Origin: Pseudomonadota bacterium
GTDB taxonomy: Bacteria > Desulfobacterota > Desulfovibrionia > Desulfovibrionales > Desulfovibrionaceae
DNA length: 64,000 nt
Reading direction: 5' to 3'
Assembly: GCA_023419375.1 (NCBI GenBank)
Contig: JAEZYD010000029.1
Location: 33,994-97,993, forward strand
Both the position numbers and the translations under genes were made by a program. Each line of letters starts with the position of its first letter. The first letter of the stretch is position 1. This document shows, one piece after another, positions 9,510 to 16,664 of this stretch. The notes under the pieces were generated by a model. It did no database searches, was not told the DNA's origin, and saw nothing but the letters and a program-made list of their open reading frames with translations.

Positions 9510-10124
9510 CTATCCCTTGTCTTCCTGCTTTTCAGCGTGCTTGCCCTTGAGCCAGCTTTTTTCGGTGCCTGCACGCAAGCGCGCGATATTTTCCTTGTGT
9601 TTCCACACTACCACTGCCAGCACGCACAGGGATAGAGGCAGCCACATCCACTGGCCTGTAACCGCCAGGGCCACAACCAGGGCCGCAACGAGGCTCAGGG
9701 AACCCAGGGAAACAAAGCCGCTGCGCCAGATGATCAGGCAGCACAGGGCAGAAGCTGCCAGCAGCTGCCAGAAAGCCAGGGGCATGAACACACCGATGCT
9801 GGTGGCAACAGCCTTGCCGCCCTTGAACTTCATGAAGCAGGAAAACACATGTCCAAGCACGCAGGCCAGGCCCACGATGCTGACAAATACGGGCGAGGGA
9901 TTAATGCGGAACGCGAACCACACCGGCAGCGCGCCCTTGCAGACGTCGCACGCAAGGGTTGCCACACCCCAGCCAAAGCCGCACAGACGCGCCACATTGG
10001 TGGCCCCTGTGTTGCGGCTGCCGCTTTCGCGCGGGTCCAGATGGCAAAAGGTCTTTGCGATGACAAGGCCCCACGGCACAGAACCAAGCACATAGGCCAG
10101 AGCAATCCACAATACTTCCAGCAT
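9510..10124 (-). CDS. plsY: Glycerol-3-phosphate acyltransferase PlsY
   Basis: A 204-residue integral membrane acyltransferase that moves the acyl group from acyl-phosphate to the sn-1 position of glycerol-3-phosphate, the first step of phospholipid synthesis in bacteria with PlsX/PlsY. The three family motifs are visible: GSVPWGLVIAK (about residues 14-24), ESGSRNTGATNVAR (33-46) and KGGKAVATSIGV (about 103-114). About five hydrophobic segments separate them. The start has GGAG six bases upstream. The C-terminal tail is basic and charged. Confidence 0.93.
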   Translation of the reverse strand: MLEVLWIALAYVLGSVPWGLVIAKTFCHLDPRESGSRNTGATNVARLCGFGWGVATLACDVCKGALPVWFAFRINPSPVFVSIVGLACVLGHVFSCFMKFKGGKAVATSIGVFMPLAFWQLLAASALCCLIIWRSGFVSLGSLSLVAALVVALAVTGQWMWLPLSLCVLAVVVWKHKENIARLRAGTEKSWLKGKHAEKQEDKG

Positions 10125-10273
10125 ATAATTCTCCGCTGCAAGCCTCTGAAAATACGGGCAGATATGCCCGCAAACCCCAACAGTCCCCTAAAAAACAAAT
10201 CTGCATGGCAGCGCAAAACCTGTCGGCGCGCATGGCCAGGCCGGAATCCAGCCCGACGGAAGCGAAGGCAGGT

Positions 10274-12424
10274 CTAACCCGCCGTAACAGCTTCCAGAAT
10301 CATGATTTCATTATACAGGGGCTGCACCTTGCCGATGCGCACATCCACGGCAAGGCCGGGGTGCGAGCGCTCGTCAAAGAGCCGCCTTTTACCGCGCACA
10401 AACATACCCTGATCGGGCAGGCTCACGGTAATAAAAGCATCGTTTTCTTCAGTGATGACGCCGTTCCACCAGACCTTGTCGCCCTTCTGACGGAAGAACA
10501 GCAGCTTCCAGTAGCGCGGGCGGAAGCGCTGCACCTGCCCCGCCGCGTCCAGCGCGGGCGAAAGCACGTTGAGCAGGTCTGTCAGCTCGGCTTCTGTCCA
10601 GCGCGGCGCGCCAGTGCGGAAAAAATGCACCAACTGTTCCTCGTTGACAAGATCGGGATAACGCCTGAGCGGCGAAGTCACAGGGGTGTAACGCGCAAGC
10701 CCGAGGGCTGCGTGGGGCCGTGCCTGCACCTCAAGGCCGGAGGGTGTGAGCGCGCGCATGATGCGCGTCATGTCCTGGGGCGTTGTCCAGATGCCCGCGT
10801 ATTCCCTGGGCAGGGCCACATCCTGCACGCGGTGCAGCATGGCGACGCCCTTGTCCGCGGCCCACTGGGCTACGGCGGCGCTGGCAAGGATCATCATTTC
10901 CGCCACCAGCATCTGCGCGTCCGAGGCCTGGTAATCCTGGCCCACTTCCACCCGCACATCTGCCCCTTCGCCCTCAAGGCGAATGACAGGATCGGGCCTG
11001 TCCATGATTACCGCGCCGTCCGCAATGCGGGCGGTCTGCCGCTGACGGGCAAGCTCAAGGCCCAGGCGCAGCTGTTCGGCATAGGGCGTGGCCGCGTTCT
11101 GCGGCAGGGGTTCGCCTGCGGCCTGCGCGTCAAGCACGGCCTGACTGTCCACATAGGTCAGGTTGGCGGCAAGGCTGGTCTGCACAACCGAAATCTCGCA
11201 CTCGCCAAGGGTGCCGTCCGCCGCCACATGCACGAGCACGCTCAGTGCGGGGCGCGTCTGGCCCGCCAGCAGCGAATAGGCGTCCGTGCCCAGCACTTCG
11301 GGCAGCATGTGGCAGTCGCCTTCCGGCAGGTAGATGCTGGTGCCGCGGTGCAGCACCATCTTGTCCAGCGGCCCGCCGAAATTCCAGAACAGCGAGGGGC
11401 AGGCCAGCATGAGGGTCAGCGCCCAGCCGTCGCCCTCCGCCTCCACATGAAAGGCGTCGTCCACATCGCGCGTGGTTGCGCTGTCTATGCTGATGCAGGG
11501 CAGATCGCAAACATCAAGGCTGCCTTGCTGCCCGTATTGGGCTAGGGCAGCCACAGGGTCGCGCCCTGCGGCGGCAAGGGATTCGACCTCATCGGCGCAG
11601 GCCTGCCACCAGGTGTCGCCCGAGGCATAGCCCGCGCGGTCAAGCCAGAAATTATAGTGCGGCGGCACCTTGCCCCAGGCCACCAGCAATTGCAGGGGCA
11701 GATGCGGCACATCCGGCATGCCCTTGCTCAGGGTGCGCCAGATGCTTTCCCATTCCTGACTTTCAGGATCAACCAGGCGGGAAAAAAGAACTTCTTCAAG
11801 GCGCTCGGCCACTTCTTGCGGGGGCCATTCGCCAAGGGCAGCGCCCTCGCGCGGGGGCTGGGGCAGCTCGCGCTTGCGGCAGGCAACATCCCACAAAAGG
11901 CGCAAAAAGGCGGCTCCGCCTGCAATGAGCGATTCGCGCTCAAGGCGGATTTTCTCCTCGGCCATGCGTTTTTCAACCATGTCGGCAGAAAAAACCTGAA
12001 AATCCGGGGGCTGAAAACGGAAATGACTTTTGCAGGCCAGCAGGGCGCGGCCATAGGCAGCCACATGATCGGTCGTGGGGTCGCTTTCAAAAAGCTCGGC
12101 AAACCAGCTTGCGGGGGCCACTTCCACCTCGCCCTGGGCGAGTTCCCACACGTCCATGACGGGGATCTGGGCGGCCATGTCTTCGCGGTTTTTTCTGTGC
12201 GCTTCAAGCACGCGCACTGCGTCTTCCCGCCCCATGTCCGCCCCGTGCATGGGGCCTATCCAGGGCAGCAGGCGCGAAGAATTGAGGCGGGTTTCCCGTC
12301 TGTTGGGCAACAGCAGCCGCAGCCTGCCCCCGACCTCTTCAGTGACCAGGGCAATCTGCACGGCATTGCCTTCCATATATTCCACCACGCAACCCGGCGC
12401 CGGGTAGCGCACACAATCAGACAT
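10274..12424 (-). CDS. RNase II/R-family exoribonuclease (RNB domain)
   Basis: A 716-residue protein of the RNase II superfamily, 3'-to-5' processive degradation of RNA. The RNB catalytic core begins with CISIDSATTRDVDDAF at about residues 310-325, whose aspartates coordinate the catalytic Mg2+. A conserved YTPVTSPLRRYPDLVNEEQL block near residue 580 is typical of the RNB end. The N-terminal 250 residues are long, with no clear cold-shock domains; the C-terminus looks like a short S1-type beta barrel. AAGGAG precedes the ATG. It may be an RNase II of the type found in deltaproteobacteria and cyanobacteria rather than RNase R. Confidence 0.85.
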   Translation of the reverse strand: MSDCVRYPAPGCVVEYMEGNAVQIALVTEEVGGRLRLLLPNRRETRLNSSRLLPWIGPMHGADMGREDAVRVLEAHRKNREDMAAQIPVMDVWELAQGEVEVAPASWFAELFESDPTTDHVAAYGRALLACKSHFRFQPPDFQVFSADMVEKRMAEEKIRLERESLIAGGAAFLRLLWDVACRKRELPQPPREGAALGEWPPQEVAERLEEVLFSRLVDPESQEWESIWRTLSKGMPDVPHLPLQLLVAWGKVPPHYNFWLDRAGYASGDTWWQACADEVESLAAAGRDPVAALAQYGQQGSLDVCDLPCISIDSATTRDVDDAFHVEAEGDGWALTLMLACPSLFWNFGGPLDKMVLHRGTSIYLPEGDCHMLPEVLGTDAYSLLAGQTRPALSVLVHVAADGTLGECEISVVQTSLAANLTYVDSQAVLDAQAAGEPLPQNAATPYAEQLRLGLELARQRQTARIADGAVIMDRPDPVIRLEGEGADVRVEVGQDYQASDAQMLVAEMMILASAAVAQWAADKGVAMLHRVQDVALPREYAGIWTTPQDMTRIMRALTPSGLEVQARPHAALGLARYTPVTSPLRRYPDLVNEEQLVHFFRTGAPRWTEAELTDLLNVLSPALDAAGQVQRFRPRYWKLLFFRQKGDKVWWNGVITEENDAFITVSLPDQGMFVRGKRRLFDERSHPGLAVDVRIGKVQPLYNEIMILEAVTAG

Positions 12425-12558
12425 GCCCGCTCCTTCAGAAAAAGCGCGTCCGCTCTCCCATAGACCGTCGCGCTTGCAGCCAAAGACATTCCTTTATTTT
12501 TGGCCTTCTGGCAAGTGCCGCCGGGGGCGCAGCGCCAGACATACTGGACGCAAGGGCT

Positions 12559-12583
12559 GTAAACCGCTATATTAGCGGCTTAC
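12559..12583 (+). promoter_or_regulatory. Palindrome in the leader of the citrate synthase gene
   Basis: CCGCTA-tat-TAGCGG (12564-12578), extended by GTAA...TTAC, lies about 50 bases before the start at 12631. It could be an operator or an mRNA hairpin. Nothing else is recognised between 12425 and 12630. Confidence 0.4.
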
Positions 12584-12630
12584 GGCAACAATTTTTACCA
12601 CGCGCGTAGCGCGAGCAGGGCGGACACCCA

Positions 12631-14472
12631 ATGAGCAACATTATTCACCAAACTGGAGGCAGCCGTACCCTGGTCATGCAGGAGCCGGAAAAACCGCAGC
12701 TCTACCGTGAGCTTTTCCCTTACACCAGCGTTTGCCGCACCTCGTTTGACGAGGTTCTGCTGTCCCCCCGACCGGCAGACCAGATGCGCATTACCGACAC
12801 GACCTTTCGCGACGGCCAGCAGGCCCGCCCCCCCTATACGGTCAAGCAAGTGGCAAAGATGTTCGATTTTCTGCACCGACTCGGCGGAAAAACCGGACTC
12901 ATCACGGCTTCGGAATTTTTTCTGTACTCGGCCAAAGATCGCAAGTGCATTGATGTATGCCGCGCCAGAGGCTACCGCTTTCCGCGTGTGACTGCCTGGA
13001 TACGCGCCACCAAGGACGACCTCAAGCTTGCGCGCGACATGGAATTTGACGAAACCGGCATGCTCACCAGCGTGTCGGACTACCATATTTTTCTCAAACT
13101 GGGCAAAACCCGCCAGCAGGCCATGGACATGTATGTGGGCATGGCCGAGCAAGCGCTGGAATGGGGCATCATCCCCCGCTGCCACTTTGAAGATGTGACC
13201 AGAGCCGATATTTACGGTTTCTGCCTGCCCCTGGCCCAACGGCTCATGGAGCTTTCGCGCCAGAGCGGCATGCCGGTCAAAATCCGCCTGTGCGACACCA
13301 TGGGCTACGGCGTGCCCTACCCCGGCGCGGCCCTGCCCCGCTCGGTGCAGCGCATTGTGCGCTGCTTTACGGACGAGGCCGGCGTGCCCGGCGAGTGGCT
13401 TGAATGGCACGGGCACAACGACTTCCACAAGGTGCTGGTCAACGGCGTTACCGCATGGCTCTACGGCTGCGGCGCGGTCAACAGCACGCTTTTTGGTTTT
13501 GGCGAACGCACCGGCAACACCCCGCTGGAAGCCCTGTTGGTGGAATACATTTCGCTTACGGGCGACGATGCCGCCGCAGACACCACAATTCTGAGCGAAG
13601 TTGCCGAGTTCTTTGAAAAAGAGCTGCACTACCGCATTCCGCACAACTATCCCTTTGTGGGCCGCGACTTCAACGCCACCAGCGCGGGCGTGCACGCCGA
13701 CGGCCTGGCCAAAAACGAAGAGATCTACAATATCTTCGACACCAAGCATCTGCTTGGCCGCCCGGTGCCCATCATCATTACAGACAAGACGGGCCGCGCG
13801 GGCGTTGCCTACTGGATCAACGCCAACCTCGATCTGCCCAACGACCAGCAGGTTTCCAAAAAACACCCTGCCGTGGGCCAGATATACGACGCCATCATGG
13901 CCGTGTACGAAGAAACGGGCCGCACCACCAGCTTCTCGCACGAAGAAATGGAAGCCCTGGTGCAGCGCTTCATGCCCGAACTCTTCGCCTCCGAATACGA
14001 CCATATGAAGCAGCTGGCTGGCGAACTTTCGGCCAACATCATCATCCGCCTTGCCCGCAGCAAGGATCTGCTGGATCTCAACAAACATGCCTGCGCGCGA
14101 CTGGACGAGTTTGTTCGCGAATATCCCTTTATCCAGTACTGCTACCTCACCGACGATCAGGGCAAGCTGCGCTGCTCGGCCATCACCGACCCGGTGTACC
14201 GGGAAACCTACGAGGCACTGCCCATCGGCTACGATTTTTCGGAGCGCGAATGGTTCAAGATGCCCATGAAAACCGGCGACCTGCACATCATGGATGTGTA
14301 CCAGTCGCACTTCACAAGCAAGCTCATCATCACCGTTTCATGCGCGGTGACTGATGACAAGGACAACATCGTGGGCGTTATTGGCGTGGACATCCAGCTT
14401 GAACAGCTCCTCAAACGCGCGCGCGCACTCCAGCAGGAAGTGGCCGCAGCAGACGACAGCGACACCGAGTAA
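12631..14472 (+). CDS. Re-citrate synthase (DRE-TIM) fused to a C-terminal Cache-like domain
   Basis: A 613-residue protein. Residues about 50-470 are a DRE-TIM metallolyase of the homocitrate/isopropylmalate synthase superfamily: TTFRDGQQ at 57-64 (Arg60-Asp61), HGH at 260-262 for the metal, plus ARPPYT, PRCHFEDVTRAD and LCDTMGYGV, features I recall from Clostridium kluyveri Re-citrate synthase. It should condense oxaloacetate with acetyl-CoA to citrate. From about 483 to 600 a different domain follows, with FIQYCYLTDDQGKL, FSEREWFK, MDVYQSHFTSK and VIGVDIQLEQL, the usual pattern of a Cache sensor, although no membrane span or signal peptide is present. The next gene is isocitrate dehydrogenase, supporting the citrate role. 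Assignment of the enzyme is firm to family; the sensor function is inference. Confidence 0.82.
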   Translation: MSNIIHQTGGSRTLVMQEPEKPQLYRELFPYTSVCRTSFDEVLLSPRPADQMRITDTTFRDGQQARPPYTVKQVAKMFDFLHRLGGKTGLITASEFFLYSAKDRKCIDVCRARGYRFPRVTAWIRATKDDLKLARDMEFDETGMLTSVSDYHIFLKLGKTRQQAMDMYVGMAEQALEWGIIPRCHFEDVTRADIYGFCLPLAQRLMELSRQSGMPVKIRLCDTMGYGVPYPGAALPRSVQRIVRCFTDEAGVPGEWLEWHGHNDFHKVLVNGVTAWLYGCGAVNSTLFGFGERTGNTPLEALLVEYISLTGDDAAADTTILSEVAEFFEKELHYRIPHNYPFVGRDFNATSAGVHADGLAKNEEIYNIFDTKHLLGRPVPIIITDKTGRAGVAYWINANLDLPNDQQVSKKHPAVGQIYDAIMAVYEETGRTTSFSHEEMEALVQRFMPELFASEYDHMKQLAGELSANIIIRLARSKDLLDLNKHACARLDEFVREYPFIQYCYLTDDQGKLRCSAITDPVYRETYEALPIGYDFSEREWFKMPMKTGDLHIMDVYQSHFTSKLIITVSCAVTDDKDNIVGVIGVDIQLEQLLKRARALQQEVAAADDSDTE

Positions 14473-14486
14473 GGTAAGGAAATTCC

Positions 14487-15629
14487 ATGAACAAGAGAAT
14501 CTACTGGATCGAAGGCGACGGCATTGGCCCCGAAATCTGGAAGGCCGCGCGCCCTGTCATTGAAGCTGCCCTTGCTGCCGAAAATACCGGCATCAATCTG
14601 GAGTGGACAGAGCTGCTGGCAGGCGACAAGGCCGTGAAAGAAACCGGCTCTCCCCTGCCGGAAGAAACCATGCAGACCCTGCGCACAGCGGAGCTGGCCA
14701 TGAAGGGCCCCCTCGGCACCCCCGTGGGCACGGGCATCCGCAGCCTCAACGTGGCCCTGCGCCAGGGGCTTGACCTCTACGCCTGCATCCGCCCGGTGCG
14801 TCACTTTGAAGGGCTTGAAACCCCCGTCAAACACCCCGAGCGCGTCAATATGGTCATTTTCCGCGAAAATACCGAGGACGTTTACGCCGGTGTGGAATTT
14901 GCCGCCGAGACCCCCGAGGCCCGCAAGCTCATCACCTTTTTGCGCGAAGAACTGGGCGTGAATAAGGTGGGCGATGCCGCCGCCGTGGGCATCAAACCCA
15001 TGACCGAGGCTGGCTCCAAGCGTCTGGTGCGCCGCGCCCTGCGCTTTGCTCTGGACCAGAAGCAGCAGAGCCTCACCCTTGTGCACAAGGGCAATATCAT
15101 GAAGTTCACCGAAGGCGCCTTCCGCCAGTGGGGCTACGATGTGGCCGCGCAGGAATTTGGCGACCTGACCTGCACGGAAAAGGAACCTGTGGCCGGGCGT
15201 CTGGTGGTCAAAGACCGCATTGCCGATGCCATGTTCCAGGAGGCCCTGCTGCGCCCCGAGCAGTACCAGATTCTCGCCACGCCCAACCTCAACGGCGACT
15301 ACATCTCTGACGCGCTGGCGGCGCAGGTGGGCGGCCTTGGGCTGGCCCCCGGCGTCAACATGTCGGACACCCTGGCCTTTTACGAAGCCACCCACGGCAC
15401 TGCCCCCACCATTGCGGGCAAGGACAAGGCCAACCCCGGCAGCGTCATCTTGTGCGGCGCGCTGATGCTTGAAAACATCGGCGTGCCCAAGGCTGCCGAG
15501 CGCATCCGCAATGCCGTGAGCAAGGCCATTGCCGCCAAGGCCGTGACCGAAGACCTCGCCGCTCAGGTGCCCGGCTCGCGCACTGTGGGCTGCGTGGAGT
15601 TTGGCGACATCATCGGCGCAAATCTGTAG
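14487..15629 (+). CDS. icd: Isocitrate dehydrogenase (NADP-type)
   Basis: A 380-residue beta-decarboxylating dehydrogenase that converts isocitrate to 2-oxoglutarate. The substrate loop reads GTGIRSLNVALRQGLDLYACIRPVR in pieces, with the Ser and Arg residues that bind isocitrate; NTEDVYAG and NLNGDYISDALAAQVGG carry the metal aspartates, and ATHGTAPTIAGKD the cofactor loop. It is shorter than E. coli Icd (416) and resembles the compact form of archaea and some anaerobes. Cofactor choice is inferred. It starts 14 bases after the citrate synthase stop behind AAGGA, so the two form an operon. Confidence 0.9.
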   Translation: MNKRIYWIEGDGIGPEIWKAARPVIEAALAAENTGINLEWTELLAGDKAVKETGSPLPEETMQTLRTAELAMKGPLGTPVGTGIRSLNVALRQGLDLYACIRPVRHFEGLETPVKHPERVNMVIFRENTEDVYAGVEFAAETPEARKLITFLREELGVNKVGDAAAVGIKPMTEAGSKRLVRRALRFALDQKQQSLTLVHKGNIMKFTEGAFRQWGYDVAAQEFGDLTCTEKEPVAGRLVVKDRIADAMFQEALLRPEQYQILATPNLNGDYISDALAAQVGGLGLAPGVNMSDTLAFYEATHGTAPTIAGKDKANPGSVILCGALMLENIGVPKAAERIRNAVSKAIAAKAVTEDLAAQVPGSRTVGCVEFGDIIGANL

Positions 15630-15705
15630 CATGCGCAGCGCTGGGCCCGACACCCTGCCCGCAACGGCATAGGGAATGGCATGGCCTGCCGCTGATATGT
15701 CTTTA

Positions 15706-15792
15706 GGAGCGTGAGGAGAGAAGGAGTGTTTTACGGCTCTGCCCGGAGGTCAACAGACTGACGGGCGCAACCGCAAGGCGCTCCTTTTCTCC
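15706..15792 (+). promoter_or_regulatory. Leader with two mutually exclusive stems before the LysE exporter
   Basis: GGAGCG (15706-15711) can pair with CGCTCC (15779-15784), while GGAGAGAAGGAG (15715-15726) can pair with CTCCTTTTCTCC (15781-15792). Both use the same CTCC, so the pairings exclude each other. A small internal stem GTCA/TGAC lies between. This looks like an attenuator or riboswitch-type leader, but no known class was recognised. Confidence 0.35.
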
Positions 15793-15823
15793 ACCAGCTC
15801 TGGCTTGAATGAAGGACTGCACC

Positions 15824-16507
15824 ATGATTTCGCTGGATACTCTGCTGCTCTTTGTGCCCATGGCCGCCATTCTGGTAATGTTGCCGGGGCCGGATTTTGC
15901 GCTTATTGCCAAAATTTCGCTCATGAATGGGCGTCCGCAGGGGCAGGCCGCCGCAGTGGGCGTGGCCCTTGGCATCTGCGTGCACACAACCGCGGCCATG
16001 CTGGGCATTTCGGCCATCATCGCGCAGTCTGTGTTGTGGTTCAGCATCCTTAAATATGTGGGTGCGGCCTATCTGGTATGGCTTGGCATTCAGGCCATAC
16101 GCGCCGGGCAACGTGCCGGGCAGCCATTAAGTGCGGCTGTGGTCAAAACCGCGCAGGAGCCGAATCCCGCCCAGTCTGCGCAGCGTCTGACATTGCGCCA
16201 ATGGCTGCACTTCTTCGGCCAGGGATTTCTGACCAATGCGCTGAATCCCAAGGCTGTGCTGATTTTTCTGACTTTTCTCCCCCAGTTCATGGATCCCCGC
16301 GCACCGCTTGCCCCGCAGTTTCTCACTCTGGGCAGCATCATGTCTGGCCTGTGTCTGTTCTGGTATGTACCCTTGGCCTATATGCTGGGCCGAATCCGGC
16401 ACATCTTTGAGAACAGCCGCTTCCAGAAGTGGATGCAGCGCGGCACGGGCCTTGTGTTCATAGCCTTTGGCCTCAAACTGGCCACGGCGCACGCTGGAGC
16501 AGATTAA
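15824..16507 (+). CDS. LysE/RhtB family amino-acid exporter
   Basis: A 227-residue inner-membrane exporter of the LysE/RhtB family, which expels amino acids by proton exchange. It has about six hydrophobic segments and the signature MLPGPDFALIAKISLMNGRPQG near residue 20, where the family has PGPN...G...G. The central loop is hydrophilic and is followed by FFGQGFLTNALNPKAVLIFLTFLPQF, a second conserved block. I chose 15824 because GAAGGA lies seven bases upstream; an in-frame start at 15809 lacks one. It stands between icd and the aconitase-family gene but has its own structured leader and a terminator after it. Confidence 0.85.
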   Translation: MISLDTLLLFVPMAAILVMLPGPDFALIAKISLMNGRPQGQAAAVGVALGICVHTTAAMLGISAIIAQSVLWFSILKYVGAAYLVWLGIQAIRAGQRAGQPLSAAVVKTAQEPNPAQSAQRLTLRQWLHFFGQGFLTNALNPKAVLIFLTFLPQFMDPRAPLAPQFLTLGSIMSGLCLFWYVPLAYMLGRIRHIFENSRFQKWMQRGTGLVFIAFGLKLATAHAGAD

Positions 16508-16533
16508 CTTTGAGAATAGGCATTCTCGAAGTT
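16506..16533 (+). terminator. Stem-loop at the lysE-like gene end
   Basis: AACTTtGAGAAT / ATTCTCgAAGTT, a 12-bp stem with one mismatch and a 4-base loop, overlaps the stop codon. No T-run follows. Confidence 0.4.
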
Positions 16534-16568
16534 TAAGACACACGTTCCGGCGCTTACGCCTCACGGTG

Positions 16569-16616
16569 GGCGTCTGCCTATGCAGACGCCAGAGCATTTC
16601 AACATTGAAATACTCT
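16569..16616 (+). terminator. Two tandem hairpins upstream of the aconitase-family gene
   Basis: GGCGTCTGC-ctat-GCAGACGCC (16569-16590) is followed at once by AGAGCATTTCAA-ca-TTGAAATACTCT (16591-16616) and TTTCT. The second is a good intrinsic terminator for the preceding exporter gene. AT-rich stems of this AGAGCATTTCAA type may be a dispersed repeat of the genome; only one copy was noticed here. Confidence 0.6.
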
Positions 16617-16664
16617 TTCTAACCCGCGTCGCGCCAGCGACCCGCAAACCCCTGAAGGTCTGCC

